64,000 nucleotides of DNA from Aquibium microcysteis (GTDB taxonomy: Bacteria; Pseudomonadota; Alphaproteobacteria; Rhizobiales; Rhizobiaceae), in the NCBI RefSeq assembly GCF_014495845.1, contig NZ_CP061080.1, positions 2,531,001-2,595,000 on the forward strand, in the 5' to 3' direction. The translations under genes and the position numbers were made by a program. Within the stretch, counting starts at the first letter, position 1. The number at the start of each line of letters is the position of its first letter. Shown here one piece after another: positions 8,822 to 17,848 of the stretch. The notes below the pieces were generated by a model that worked only from the letters and a program-made list of their open reading frames with translations, was not told the DNA's origin and searched no databases.

Positions 8822-8854
8822 GCAATTCTTGCCGGTCCCCGGAAGGAAATTGCC
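8821..8854. promoter_or_regulatory. Inverted repeat between HugZ-like gene and ArsR regulator
   Basis: Arms GGCAATT (8821-8827) and AATTGCC (8848-8854) flank an inner CCGG-rich stretch. It has no T-run, so it is a poor terminator. It could be an operator for the downstream regulator or only a processing hairpin. Confidence 0.3.
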
Positions 8855-8991
8855 GGACAGTGCTTCCCCTGCGAAGCGTTCTGGATTAACTTTTGATGGA
8901 TCGGCGAAACGAGGGTGGGTTGCGCGCTGAAGGCCCGACCCTCTTGCGCCCGGAATGCGCGGTATGTGCGTGGGCTCGCAGGAGGCGGTGT

Positions 8992-9312
8992 TTGGGAACG
9001 GACGATTTGCGCTTCTACGCGGATGAAGCTTCCGTGTTTCTAGCAGCCTTCTCCAACGGAAAACGCATCCAGATCATCTGTGAACTGCTCGATTCGGAAC
9101 TGCCGGTCGGTGTCATCGCCCAGAAAGTGGGACTGAGCCAGTCGGCCCTGTCTCAGCATCTGTCGCGACTGCGCGGCCTCCGCCTCGTCAACACCCGTCG
9201 CGACAAGCAGACGATCTACTATTCCTGCAGTTCCGATCAGGTCCGCCGGCTCTTTGGGACTCTGAACGAGATCTTCGTGCTTGAGTCGCGCAAGTCGGGC
9301 GCACCCCTCTGA
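8992..9312 (+). CDS. NolR-like ArsR-family transcriptional repressor
   Basis: 106 residues starting at TTG 8992. AGGAGG at 8980-8985 lies 6 nt before this codon and gives the ~108-residue length of NolR; the longer ATG start at 8896 lacks a good site. The winged-helix core VGLSQSALSQHLSRLR followed by TRRDKQTIYYS is close to rhizobial NolR. There is no metal-binding CxC pair as in arsenic or cadmium sensors, so it is probably not a metal sensor. In Sinorhizobium NolR represses nodulation and many other genes; here no nod gene is near, and its targets are unknown. Confidence 0.8.
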   Translation: MGTDDLRFYADEASVFLAAFSNGKRIQIICELLDSELPVGVIAQKVGLSQSALSQHLSRLRGLRLVNTRRDKQTIYYSCSSDQVRRLFGTLNEIFVLESRKSGAPL

Positions 9313-9469
9313 ACGGCCTGCGCCGTCACCTGCGGGTTCCTTCATCGTCGTCTTGACCTTGCCGCTCTTGCCGTCCAGACCTGTCGCAGTCGTCAGGACG
9401 GACCCGTTCGGCATGCGCGGATGAGCACTGCATTCCCATTTCGTAGACGCGCGGCAGGTCTGCCTGTCC

Positions 9470-10297
9470 ATGCCTGAGATCATCCGCATCGATGACGTGC
9501 AGGATCCGCGGCTCGATCCTTACCGGCAGATCCGCGAGCGCGATCTCGTCGGCCGACGGCGCCGCTTCATTGCCGAAGGACGGGTCGTTCTCAACGTGCT
9601 TCTCGGCGACGCCCGGTTTGCGGCCGAATCGCTGCTGCTCCTGGAGAACCGGGTCGACGGCCTCTCGGATCTGCTGGCAGGTGCGCCTGCCGATCTGCCC
9701 GTCTACGTCGCGCCGCAGCCGATCCTCGACGCCGTCGCCGGCTATCATGTCCATCGCGGCGTGCTCGGCCTCGGGCGCCGGACCGACGAGTGCGATCTCG
9801 ACGCTTTCGTCGCCGCCCTCCCCCCGCGCGCGCTGGTGCTGGTGCTGATCGGCATTTCCAATCACGACAATGTCGGTGCCATCTTTCGCAACGCCGCCGC
9901 CTTCGAGGCGGATGCCGTGCTGCTCGACGCGACCTGCTGCGATCCGCTCTACCGGAAGGCCATCCGCGTCTCGGTCGGCGCAGTGCTCAGGGTACCGCAC
10001 TGGCGCGGCGGTACGGCCGAGGCGCTTCTCGCGCATCTTGCCGCCGCCGGATTCGACTGCCTGGCGCTCAGCCCCGGCGGCACGACGGACGTCACCGAAA
10101 TCCGGCCGCGGCAGCGCACCGCTCTCCTGCTGGGCAGCGAGGGCACCGGCCTTCCGCCTGACCTGCTCGCCCGGCTGACGACCGTCCGGATCGGAATGTC
10201 CGCCAACTTCGACAGCCTCAACGTCGCGACCGCCGGAGCCATCGCGCTGCACAGGCTGTGGCGGGGAGCCGGCGACGGGGACGGCGACGGGCGGTGA
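9470..10297 (+). CDS. SpoU/TrmH-family RNA 2'-O-methyltransferase
   Basis: 275 residues. N-terminal substrate-binding domain (1-115), then the knotted SPOUT domain with the three motifs: ISNHDNVGAIFRNA, LLLGSEGTGLPP and SFDSLNVATAGAIAL-like (NFDSLNVATAGAIALHRL). It would methylate a ribose in tRNA or rRNA using S-adenosylmethionine; the modified base cannot be deduced. It stands alone, followed by the 3' end of an oppositely oriented gene. Confidence 0.87.
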   Translation: MPEIIRIDDVQDPRLDPYRQIRERDLVGRRRRFIAEGRVVLNVLLGDARFAAESLLLLENRVDGLSDLLAGAPADLPVYVAPQPILDAVAGYHVHRGVLGLGRRTDECDLDAFVAALPPRALVLVLIGISNHDNVGAIFRNAAAFEADAVLLDATCCDPLYRKAIRVSVGAVLRVPHWRGGTAEALLAHLAAAGFDCLALSPGGTTDVTEIRPRQRTALLLGSEGTGLPPDLLARLTTVRIGMSANFDSLNVATAGAIALHRLWRGAGDGDGDGR

Positions 10298-10418
10298 GAC
10301 GACCGCGAGGTCAGGCCCGAAGCGTCGCGATCCTGCGGACTGGCTCCATGGTTCGTCAGATCCGTGCTCCTGCACAAGTCCGTCACACGAAGCCGATGGT
10401 CACCTCCGGGAGACAGGC

Positions 10419-11666
10419 TCAGCGGGCCGCAGAGGCCTCCTTCAGGGCACGCACGCGCTCGGCAAGGCTGGTCGGCCTGCGTTCGGCGGAGGACTTGAGC
10501 GGCTCCACGACATCGGCGGCCAGCGCCACGGTAATCGGGGATTCCGGCCCGTCGAGCGTTTCGGTCAGCCGCACCACCTCCGCGGCGAGGTCGTTGATCT
10601 GCTCGCGCAGCAGAGCGTTCTCGCGACGTTGCAGATCCCAGTCCTCGGACTTGTCGCGCTCGTAGACAGCGAGGTCCGCCCTCAGCTTCTTGTTCTCGCG
10701 GACCAGCTTCGTCAGGCGCTGCTGCAACTGGTCGCGTTCCTCGCTCAGCGTTGACATCGCTTTCTCGACGTCGCCCCCCGTCGCGCCGGAGAGCAGCGTC
10801 GACATCTGCAGCGTGAGATCGGCGAGATCGGCCTCGAGCTTCACGCGGCGGGCCTCGGAAGCCGACAGCTTCGTGTTCAGGTCGTTCTCGCTCGACGCTC
10901 CCGAACGTGCGTGCTCACGCAGCCTGGCGAGGTCCTTCTCGCGACGGTCGAGGCGCTCCTCGCGGTCGGCCAGGGTGGACTCCATGCGCTCGATCTTCTT
11001 TTCGAGCTCGGTGATCTTCAGCCGCTCGGCCTTCAAAAGCTCCTGGCTCTGCTTGTTCTCGGCCAGGGCCTCGCGCAGCTGTCGCTCCACGTCCCTGCGC
11101 TTCCCGCGCAAGGCGTTCAAGTCGTCCGACACTCTTTCGTACTCGGCCTCCCGTGCCACCAGTTCGATCTGGCGGCTGCTGGAGTTGAACGCCGCGTCGT
11201 CGTAGAGACGGCCGAGCTTGTCGAGTTCCAGCGCCTTCTCGTCGATCTTGCGCGTCGCCTCGTCGAGGCGGCCCGACAGGACCTGCAACTGCTCCTCCCG
11301 CCGCCGAAGCTCGGCGCGCATCTCGCTGCCCTGAGCCTCCATCGCGGTGATCGCCGCGTTCTTCTCCCCGATCTCGTCCGTCAGTTCCTTGAGCTGCGCC
11401 TGGTGCCGGTTGATCTCGACGATCTGGCTCGACGCCTTGTCGCGGAACGCCTTGATGCTCATTTCCAGGCGCCGCGTCGACATCGCGAACTCGGCGCGCA
11501 TCCGGTCCTTGTCGGCCTGGATCTCGTTGAGGGAGAGCGGAACGGACGCCTCGATGCGCCTGCGCGTCAGCAGGACCGCCCGGCGCCAGACGGCCGGAGC
11601 GATCATCAGTGCCAGGAAACCCGCGCACAGGAAACCGAGCGAAAAGAACAGAATGGATTCGATCAC
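10419..11666 (-). CDS. Membrane-anchored long coiled-coil protein
   Basis: 415 residues from GTG (VIESILFFSLGFL). One membrane segment at about 5-28 precedes an RRR-rich cytoplasmic edge (WRRAVLLTRRRIEA). Then nearly 350 residues of heptad-rich coiled coil follow, with Glu/Arg/Leu-dominated runs such as LEKKIERMESTLADREERL. The N-terminus is conserved in Hyphomicrobiales from memory. It is probably structural or division-associated; no enzymatic motif is visible. It follows eipA in the same direction with a 144-bp gap containing TTAAGGTTAA. Confidence 0.75.
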   Translation of the reverse strand: MIESILFFSLGFLCAGFLALMIAPAVWRRAVLLTRRRIEASVPLSLNEIQADKDRMRAEFAMSTRRLEMSIKAFRDKASSQIVEINRHQAQLKELTDEIGEKNAAITAMEAQGSEMRAELRRREEQLQVLSGRLDEATRKIDEKALELDKLGRLYDDAAFNSSSRQIELVAREAEYERVSDDLNALRGKRRDVERQLREALAENKQSQELLKAERLKITELEKKIERMESTLADREERLDRREKDLARLREHARSGASSENDLNTKLSASEARRVKLEADLADLTLQMSTLLSGATGGDVEKAMSTLSEERDQLQQRLTKLVRENKKLRADLAVYERDKSEDWDLQRRENALLREQINDLAAEVVRLTETLDGPESPITVALAADVVEPLKSSAERRPTSLAERVRALKEASAAR

Positions 11667-11810
11667 GCCGAAAGCCCGCCCATACCCGCACCGGATGATC
11701 GGGTGTGCCACAGGGGCACCGTCCCGATCCATCCCTGCACGGCTTTTTACTTCGCCTTAAGGTTAAGCGCCAGCGGCGAAGGTCGTTGCGTCGCCCGGCG
11801 GGACCTTCTC

Positions 11811-12395
11811 TCAGAAGGGGTTCCAGGTCGGGCGGGACGTGACCTTCAGGTAGCCTATGTTGACGCCGAGCCTTGCGCCCACGCCCGTCCGCACCGGAAT
11901 GAGCAGCACGTTGCGGTAGCGCAAGACATTGAATCCCACGCCGGCCACGAGGTAGGCCGACCCCGCCACGCCCACATAGCGGTGATAGATCTCGTCGACC
12001 GTGTTGAGGTCGTAGACCAGCATCATGGTCCGCGAGCCCTGCCCGCCGAAGTCCCAGCCGATGGAGGGTCCCTGCCAGAACAGCGTGTGATCGCCTGCGT
12101 TCTTGGTGAACAACGTGCCCTCGCCATAGGTCAGACCGCCGACGATCGCGCCCGATCCCTCTTCCCCGAGGATATAGCCATTGGGGACGCCGTAACGCGC
12201 GAAGATGGTCTCGATCGCCGCGGCAACGCCGCCGGACGCTGACCCGAAGAACTCGTGACCCTTGTCGATCATCTCCTGCGCGGTGAATTCGGAATTCGCG
12301 GACGCGGGAACCGGCTCGGCCGTTGAGAGGGCGAGCGCGAGGACGAGGGCCGCGAAGGCCCGCGACAGGAACCGCGCCAGTTTCGAGAGTGTCAT
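11811..12395 (-). CDS. eipA: EipA, envelope integrity protein (DUF1134)
   Basis: 194 residues. Signal peptide at the N-terminus (MTLSKLARFLSRAFAALVLA... with cleavage near ASA-NS), so the product is periplasmic. The mature part matches DUF1134: MIDKGHEFFGSASGG, YGVPNGYILGEEGSGAIVGG, GPSIGWDFGGQGSRTMML and RTGVGARLGVNIGYL. I chose the second of two close ATGs because CGGAG is 7 nt before it. In Brucella, EipA maintains the envelope and is under CtrA control (established for that genus). Here it lies divergent from chpT, two genes from ctrA. Confidence 0.88.
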   Translation of the reverse strand: MTLSKLARFLSRAFAALVLALALSTAEPVPASANSEFTAQEMIDKGHEFFGSASGGVAAAIETIFARYGVPNGYILGEEGSGAIVGGLTYGEGTLFTKNAGDHTLFWQGPSIGWDFGGQGSRTMMLVYDLNTVDEIYHRYVGVAGSAYLVAGVGFNVLRYRNVLLIPVRTGVGARLGVNIGYLKVTSRPTWNPF

Positions 12396-12675
12396 ATCCA
12401 TACTCCGTCGGCAGCTGCTGCCGGGGCAGCGCGCCTTTGGTTGATGCCCGTCCACCCGATCGGCCTTCGCGAAAACTAGCCCCAAATCGTTTTCCTTCCG
12501 TTAAGCATCTTTCGGCGCGGCGGGGCCGCCCCGACGCCCCGCAGCGTCCGAGCGGTCGGCATTTCTTGCGGCGACGTCAGCCTTGTGTAACGTCGACCCT
12601 GCGGCAGCCCCTTCTGATTCGACCGCCATCTCGCTGCCCCTTTCCGCCGCCGTGCCGAATGTGCTGGAGACCCCG

Positions 12676-13305
12676 ATGTCCGAACTGCTTTCTCTGTCCG
12701 CGCCCGATCTGGCGGCTCTTCTGTGCAGCAGGGTCTGCCACGACATCATCTCGCCGGTCGGTGCGCTCAACAACGGTCTCGAGCTCCTCGACGAGGGAGG
12801 CGCGGACGAGGACGCGATGAACCTGATCCGGGCCAGTGCGCGAACCGCCTCGGCACGTCTGCAGTTCGCGCGGATCGCTTTCGGCGCAGCCGGGTCGGCA
12901 GGGATGCAGATCGACACCGGTGACGCCGAGTCCGTGGCAACCGCCTACTTCCGCAACGAGAAGCCGAACCTCGAATGGACGGGCGGGCGCGCCCTCCTCC
13001 CGAAGAACAAGGTGAAGCTGCTCCTCAACCTGCTGCTCATCGCCGCCGGCGCCATTCCGCGCGGCGGCACGATGAGGGTCGAGCTCTCGGACCTGATGAC
13101 CACGCCGAAATTCACCATCGTCTCCACCGGGCCGATGGTGCGCGTTCCGCCGAAGTTCCTCGAACTGCATTCCGGAACGCGGCCGGAAGAGCCGATCGAT
13201 GCCCACACCGTCCAGCCCTACTACACGCTGCTCCTGGCGCGCGAGGCGGGCATGACGATCTCCATCCATGCCTCCGCCGAAGAGATCACCCTCACCGCCG
13301 CGTAG
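12676..13305 (+). CDS. chpT: ChpT histidine phosphotransferase
   Basis: 209 residues from ATG 12676 with CTGGAG 6 nt upstream. The phospho-accepting His is in SRVCHDIISPVGALNNGLEL, the hallmark of ChpT. The C-terminal half is a degenerate HATPase-like domain without ATP-binding boxes. ChpT relays phosphate from CckA to CtrA and CpdR. Gene order chpT, response regulator, ctrA fits its role; cckA and cpdR are not in the window. Confidence 0.92.
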   Translation: MSELLSLSAPDLAALLCSRVCHDIISPVGALNNGLELLDEGGADEDAMNLIRASARTASARLQFARIAFGAAGSAGMQIDTGDAESVATAYFRNEKPNLEWTGGRALLPKNKVKLLLNLLLIAAGAIPRGGTMRVELSDLMTTPKFTIVSTGPMVRVPPKFLELHSGTRPEEPIDAHTVQPYYTLLLAREAGMTISIHASAEEITLTAA

Positions 13306-13448
13306 AAACCCGCCGGCTGCGACCGGCAGTTGCTTTGCATTCAAGTTTAGCGATCCGTTTCGCCAATTCTTTCACTGTTTCGCTTAGTCTTCGTGCGGGG
13401 CCATCAGAGGTTGCCGCATGATGCGGCCGCGACGGAGGGAATGTCGAC

Positions 13449-13817
13449 ATGAAACGCTGCATGATCGTTGATGATTCGAGTATCATCCGAAAGGTGGTCA
13501 AGCGCATACTCGGCGGACCGGAGCTTGCGGTCGTCGAAGCGGGCAATGGTCGCGACGCGCTCGACATGTGCGCGGCCGAGCTTCCAGACGCCATCATCCT
13601 CGACGGCACCCTCCCCGACATGCAGGCGCCCGAGTTCATTCACGCGGTCAAGGCGCTTCCCGGCGCCAGGGACGTGCGGATCCTGGTCTCGATCCTGGAA
13701 TTCGACATCGGGGCGATCATGCGGGCCAAGCGCGCCGGCGCCACGGGCTACATGCTGAAGCCCTTCAACAGGGCTCAGCTGCTCGACCGGTTTCGCGAGC
13801 TGAAGATCGCGGCCTGA
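13449..13817 (+). CDS. Single-domain CheY-like response regulator
   Basis: 122 residues, a receiver domain only. Acidic pocket D8-D9, phospho-acceptor D52 (AIILDGTLPD), switch Ser81 and Lys104 (YMLKPFN) are intact. It is neither CpdR nor DivK by sequence. The position between chpT and ctrA is conserved in Rhizobiaceae relatives as far as I recall, so it may receive phosphate from ChpT, compete with CtrA, or act as a phosphate sink (inference). Confidence 0.85.
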   Translation: MKRCMIVDDSSIIRKVVKRILGGPELAVVEAGNGRDALDMCAAELPDAIILDGTLPDMQAPEFIHAVKALPGARDVRILVSILEFDIGAIMRAKRAGATGYMLKPFNRAQLLDRFRELKIAA

Positions 13818-13857
13818 TCCACGGCCCCACGCGCCGCCGCCACGCGTCGTTCGCACG

Positions 13858-13896
13858 AAAAAGCGCCCGGCGATCGGACGATCGCGGGCGCTTTCG
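13858..13896. terminator. Bidirectional rho-independent terminator
   Basis: Stem AAAGCGCCCG...CGGGCGCTTT with one bulged G, between the convergent response-regulator and ctrA genes. On the minus strand it is followed by a TTTTT run, so it mainly terminates ctrA transcription. The plus-strand tail (CTTTCGTT) is weaker. Confidence 0.75.
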
Positions 13897-13913
13897 TTAT
13901 CCGCCCAACGGGA

Positions 13914-14609
13914 TCAGGCGCTGACGCGCACGTCCTCGGGTTCGCGCAGCACGTAGCCGCGCCCCCATACCGTCTCGATGTAGTTCTGGCCGCCGGAAGC
14001 CGCGTCGAGCTTCTTGCGCAGCTTGCAGATGAAGACGTCGATGATCTTGAGCTCCGGCTCGTCCATGCCGCCGTAGAGGTGGTTGAGGAACATTTCCTTC
14101 GTCAGCGTGGTGCCCTTGCGCAGCGAAAGCAGCTCCAGCATCTGATATTCCTTGCCGGTCAGATGCACGCGCTGGCCACCGACCTCGACGGTCTTGGCGT
14201 CAAGGTTCACGATCAGGTCACCTGTGGTGATGACCGACTGCGCATGGCCCTTGGAGCGGCGCACGATCGCGTGGATGCGGGCGACCAGCTCGTCCTTGTG
14301 GAACGGCTTGGTCATGTAGTCGTCGGCGCCGAAGCCGAGGCCGCGCACCTTATCCTCGATGCCGGCCATGCCGGAGAGGATCAGGATCGGGGTCTTGACC
14401 TTCGAGAGGCGTAGCGTGCGCAGAACCTCGTACCCGGACATGTCGGGCAGGTTCAGGTCGAGGAGAATGATGTCGTAGTCGTACAGCTTGCCGAGATCGA
14501 CACCCTCTTCGCCCAGGTCCGTCGTGTAGACGTTGAAGCTCTCCGACTTGAGCATCAGTTCGATGCTCTGTGCCGTGGCACTGTCGTCTTCAATCAGCAG
14601 GACGCGCAT
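13914..14609 (-). CDS. ctrA: CtrA cell-cycle master response regulator
   Basis: 231 residues. Receiver domain 1-115 with phospho-acceptor Asp51 ([11 protein letters not shown]); OmpR-type winged helix in 125-225 ([45 protein letters not shown]). It ends in VSA, hydrophobic residues of the kind ClpXP recognises in CtrA. It binds TTAA-N7-TTAA sites to control division, flagella and replication genes. The 434-bp upstream region carries GANTC sites and TTAA motifs consistent with methylation-dependent and autogenous control. Confidence 0.97.
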   Translation of the reverse strand: MRVLLIEDDSATAQSIELMLKSESFNVYTTDLGEEGVDLGKLYDYDIILLDLNLPDMSGYEVLRTLRLSKVKTPILILSGMAGIEDKVRGLGFGADDYMTKPFHKDELVARIHAIVRRSKGHAQSVITTGDLIVNLDAKTVEVGGQRVHLTGKEYQMLELLSLRKGTTLTKEMFLNHLYGGMDEPELKIIDVFICKLRKKLDAASGGQNYIETVWGRGYVLREPEDVRVSA

Positions 14610-15043
14610 TTCAATCCCCTCTTCTGCAGCCGAGCCGGATGTGCCGACGTGCCGGCCCGGGAGCAGTCGTTACGTGACTCGAAGGCTGCCACGAAATGGT
14701 TAACAAAATCTGATTCCGCATGGCAAGCGCAATCATCCTTCCGAAGTGTCCGACACAGCATGTTGAATCCAAACATGAATCAACACGTGAAGCCGTTAAG
14801 GCTGAAGCTTAAGAAGCCGCAGTAACCGACTCTAGCGACTCGCGTTGTCGGTTTCCCGAAAAGGCACCCGGCTTTTTTTACCGCCCCTTAAGCCCTCGAC
14901 CTTATGATTAACGGTGCGCGTAAACGAATGGTTACCGGCACCGAAAATCCTTAGGATTTCGTTTGCCCTCCGCCATCGCCGCGCAGAGCCGTGGGTCGGG
15001 CGTGATTTTTCCGGCAGGTACGCGTATTCGGGAGTAAGCGGAC
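14610..15043. promoter_or_regulatory. ctrA/fliJ intergenic control region with six GANTC sites and CtrA half-sites
   Basis: There is no gene in this 434-bp gap. GANTC (CcrM methylation) sites lie at 14677, 14713, 14765, 14777, 14828 and 14837. CtrA-like motifs: TTAACCAT on the minus strand (14697-14704), a TTAA-N9-TTAA pair (14796-14812), TTAA at 14888 and TTAACG at 14908-14913. A short palindrome AAATCC-TTA-GGATTT spans 14945-14959. The ctrA promoters and the fliJ promoter must both lie here. Confidence 0.7.
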
Positions 15044-15421
15044 ATGAAGTCACGTGGGAATCTGGTTCGCCTGAAGCAGTTCCAGGTCAATGAGAAGCGC
15101 CGGCAGCTGTCGCAGCTGGACATGATGATCGCGGAATTCGACCGGATGGCCGCCGAACTCGATGCGCAGGTCGCCATCGAGGAGAGGAAGTCGGGAATCA
15201 CCGACACCAACCATTTCGCCTACCCCACCTTCGCGAGGGCCGCCCGGCAGCGCCGGGACAACCTGAACAACTCCCGCCTCGACCTGCTCCAGCAGAAGGG
15301 TGCCGCCGAGATGGCCCTCGCCGAAGCCGAGACGGAACTTGCAAAGGCCGAGCAGCTCGAGAACCGCGACACCCGGGTGCGCGACGCCGAAGCGGACCTG
15401 CGCCGCGCCGTCGCCGGCTGA
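15044..15421 (+). CDS. fliJ: FliJ-like flagellar export chaperone
   Basis: 125 residues, almost entirely helical coiled coil, starting MKSRGNLVRLKQFQVNEKRR. Position next to ctrA, size and pattern match alphaproteobacterial FliJ. FliJ works with the FliI ATPase at the type III flagellar export gate. No other flagellar gene is in the window, so this copy is detached from its usual cluster, as is common in Rhizobiales. Confidence 0.78.
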   Translation: MKSRGNLVRLKQFQVNEKRRQLSQLDMMIAEFDRMAAELDAQVAIEERKSGITDTNHFAYPTFARAARQRRDNLNNSRLDLLQQKGAAEMALAEAETELAKAEQLENRDTRVRDAEADLRRAVAG

Positions 15422-15508
15422 TCGGCGAACCCGCGCGATCGGTCGGTCCCCGCCCCTCCCGCCTCCGTCCGGCTTTCGCGGCGGCGGGTCTTCATCTATA
15501 CGGCGCGC

Positions 15509-15961
15509 ATGCGCCTTGCCCCGCCCCTCCTGCTGTTCGTTGCGACGGCCGCCTTCGCGCTGGGCGTGACGCTGCCGCTGATCCGGGTCGAGCGCCTCTA
15601 CTTCTTCACGGAGGAGCCGTCGCTCGCCGGCATGGTCGCCGCGCTCTGGCAGGGCGGAGATCCGCTCCTGGCCACGATCATCGCCCTCTTCTCGATCGTC
15701 TTTCCCGCGGTCAAGCTGATGCTGCTGCACGTCGCTAGTCATTCGGGCGCGGCGGCCCACGACCGTCTGCCGTCCTGGCTGCGCGGCCTGTCGAACTGGT
15801 CGATGATGGATGTGGTACTGGTGGCGCTGGTGATCTTCGCGGCGAAGACGAGCGGCCTCGCGGCCGCATTCACCAAGCCTGGCCTGTGGTGCTTCGCGCT
15901 GTCGGTGATCCTGACGGTCGCGGTATCGGCGCTGCTGCGGCGCGAGCGGTCGGCCGGATAG
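15509..15961 (+). CDS. PqiA-like inner-membrane protein (single domain)
   Basis: 150 residues with four predicted membrane segments (about 5-22, 44-70, 90-110, 120-142). The motif PLIRVERLYFF and the PAVKLMLLH segment fit the paraquat-inducible protein A family, here as one half-unit rather than the usual tandem. No cysteine pairs are present. Possible role in envelope lipid handling by family analogy only. Confidence 0.65.
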   Translation: MRLAPPLLLFVATAAFALGVTLPLIRVERLYFFTEEPSLAGMVAALWQGGDPLLATIIALFSIVFPAVKLMLLHVASHSGAAAHDRLPSWLRGLSNWSMMDVVLVALVIFAAKTSGLAAAFTKPGLWCFALSVILTVAVSALLRRERSAG

Positions 15962-16083
15962 CGCTTCGCGCGGAGACGGATGCGCCACGACCGGCTTGCG
16001 GTCACCACGTCGAAGGATGGATCGTGGGCTGCGAGCGGGATGCCGGGATCAGCGGTACCGGAGCCGGCGTCGTGCGCCTCGCC

Positions 16084-16359
16084 TCAGTGGCGGTACTGCT
16101 GGATGCGCGTGGTGCGGAGGCCGGCGAGGCCGTATTCGTCGATCGAGGCCTGCCATGACAGGAACTCCTCGACCGTGAGCTTGTAGCGCTGGCAGGCTTC
16201 CTCGAGGCTGAGAAGACCACCCCTGACCGCGGCGACCACTTCCGCCTTGCGACGGATGACCCAGCGCCGCGTATTGCTCGGCGGCAGGTCTGCAATGGTC
16301 AGCGGGCTGCCGTCTGGCCCTATCACGTACTTGACCCGCGGTCTCACCAGATCGGTCAT
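16084..16359 (-). CDS. sciP: SciP, CtrA inhibitory protein (DUF1153)
   Basis: 91 residues from MTDLVRPRVKYV. The sequence is nearly invariant with Caulobacter SciP: VKYVIGPDGSPLTIADLPP, NTRRWVIRRKAEVVAAVRGG, LSLEEACQRYKLTVEEFLSW and GLRTTRIQQYR. The central part is a Trp-repressor-like helix-turn-helix. In Caulobacter SciP binds CtrA and blocks transcription activation. Its presence next to ctrA, chpT and eipA completes a compact regulatory block; a near-consensus CtrA site lies 60 bp upstream. Confidence 0.95.
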   Translation of the reverse strand: MTDLVRPRVKYVIGPDGSPLTIADLPPSNTRRWVIRRKAEVVAAVRGGLLSLEEACQRYKLTVEEFLSWQASIDEYGLAGLRTTRIQQYRH

Positions 16360-16418
16360 TTTACTCTCTACACCCGACACAACTCGGCACCAACAGAGCG
16401 CAGACTACCGGTGTAGCT

Positions 16419-16487
16419 TTAAAAATTGGCTAAGCGGCCGGTAATCGAAACGTAACGATTCGGGACTCTCTAAAATACGAGAGATTC
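16419..16487. promoter_or_regulatory. CtrA-like box and three GANTC sites between sciP and mnmA
   Basis: TTAA-N7-CTAA (16419-16433) differs by one base from the full CtrA box. Three GANTC sites follow at 16457, 16464 and 16483, and CTCTC...GAGAG forms a small inverted repeat around 16466-16484. The region is upstream of both sciP (minus) and mnmA (plus). Confidence 0.55.
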
Positions 16488-16603
16488 GCCTCCTGCCGGC
16501 CACCTGCTTGCGCGCGATGCTGGCATCCGGACGGTTCTTGACCTATCTGTCGGGGATGGGCATTGGACCCCTCGATACGGACAACAAGGAAGCGAACGAG
16601 CCG

Positions 16604-17782
16604 ATGAACAGCCTGGATCTTCCCGGCCGGCCGGAAGACACCCGCGTCGTCGTGGCGATGTCGGGCGGCGTCGATTCCTCCGTCGTGGCCGGCCTTCTCA
16701 AGAAGGAAGGCTACGACGTCGTGGGCGTCACGCTGCAGCTCTACGATCACGGTGCAGCCGTCCACCGCGCCGGATCCTGCTGCGCGGGCCGCGACATCGA
16801 GGATGCGCGCCGCGTCGCCGAGACGCTCGGCATCCCCCACTACGTCCTGAACTACGAGCAGCGCTTCCGCGAGGCGGTGATCGATCCGTTCGCCCGCAGC
16901 TACATGTCGGGTGAGACGCCGATCCCCTGCGTGTCTTGCAACCAGACCGTCAAGTTCGCCGACCTGCTCGGTACGGCGCGCGACCTGGGAGCGGAGGCGC
17001 TCGCCACCGGCCACTACATCCGCAGCCGGGCTCACGGCGCCCATCGCGCGCTCTACCGTCCGCTCGATGCCGACCGCGACCAGAGCTACTTCCTGTTCGC
17101 GACGACCCAGGAGCAGCTCGACTTTCTGCGCTTTCCGCTGGGAGGACGCTCCAAGCCGGAGGTCCGGGCCATGGCCGAGGAGATGGGCCTGTCGGTGGCC
17201 GGCAAGCAGGACAGTCAGGACATCTGTTTCGTGCCGCAGGGCAAGTATTCGGACATGATCGCCCGGTTGCAGCCGACCGCCGCCACGCCCGGCGACATCG
17301 TCCATATCGACGGGCGAAGGCTCGGACGCCATCAGGGCATCGTCCACTACACGATCGGCCAGCGCCGCGGTATCGGCGTCGCATCCGGGGAGCCGCTCTA
17401 CGTGGTGCACCTCGATCCGGCGGCTGCGCGCGTCGTGGTCGGTCCCCGCGAGGCGCTGGAGACGCGCCGCATCGCGCTGCGCGACTTCAACTGGCTGGGC
17501 GACACGCCGGTCGCGGCTCTGGCGGGAGCGGACCTCGAAGTCTACGCCAAGGTCCGCTCCACCCGCCCGCCGCGCCCGGCGGTGCTGCACGTCGGCGACG
17601 ACGGACAGGTCGAGGTCGAGCTTGCCGACGGCGAGACCGGCGTCGCGCCCGGCCAGGCCTGCGTGCTCTATTCGGACGAGGGAAGCGAGGCGAGGGTCTT
17701 CGGTGGCGGCTTCATCGAGCGTACCCGCCGGTCCGGCAAGGCGGAAGCGATGCTGTCGACGCTTGCGGCGATGCAGGCCTGA
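16604..17782 (+). CDS. mnmA: tRNA-specific 2-thiouridylase MnmA
   Basis: 392 residues from ATG 16604. PP-loop [10 protein letters not shown] for ATP, catalytic Cys in [14 protein letters not shown] and the second Cys in DSQDICFVP, then the C-terminal beta-barrel with GQRRGIGVA. It thiolates U34 of Lys, Glu and Gln tRNAs, taking sulfur from a TusA/IscS relay. The start was set past a longer open frame, at the residues that align with the family N-terminus. Confidence 0.95.
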   Translation: MNSLDLPGRPEDTRVVVAMSGGVDSSVVAGLLKKEGYDVVGVTLQLYDHGAAVHRAGSCCAGRDIEDARRVAETLGIPHYVLNYEQRFREAVIDPFARSYMSGETPIPCVSCNQTVKFADLLGTARDLGAEALATGHYIRSRAHGAHRALYRPLDADRDQSYFLFATTQEQLDFLRFPLGGRSKPEVRAMAEEMGLSVAGKQDSQDICFVPQGKYSDMIARLQPTAATPGDIVHIDGRRLGRHQGIVHYTIGQRRGIGVASGEPLYVVHLDPAAARVVVGPREALETRRIALRDFNWLGDTPVAALAGADLEVYAKVRSTRPPRPAVLHVGDDGQVEVELADGETGVAPGQACVLYSDEGSEARVFGGGFIERTRRSGKAEAMLSTLAAMQA

Positions 17783-17807
17783 CCCCTCCAGGGGTACTGA
17801 CGGACCA

Positions 17808-17829
17808 CGCCGGACGTCGTCGTCCGGCG
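17808..17829. terminator. Hairpin between convergent mnmA and oxidoreductase genes
   Basis: Perfect 9-bp stem CGCCGGACG-TCGT-CGTCCGGCG placed between converging genes. There is no T-run, so intrinsic termination is unproven. A smaller CCCCT-CCA-GGGG hairpin lies just upstream. Confidence 0.4.
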
Positions 17830-17848
17830 CCTGCGAAGCCGGCCGGCG

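Noticed and set aside
11750..11781. CTTCGCC...GGCGAAG inverted repeat after eipA as a terminator
   Set aside because: The T-run is on the wrong side for leftward transcription.
12490..12504. TTTT-N7-TTAA upstream of eipA as a CtrA box
   Set aside because: Only one half-site matches; two mismatches in the other half make it unconvincing, although eipA is CtrA-controlled in Brucella.
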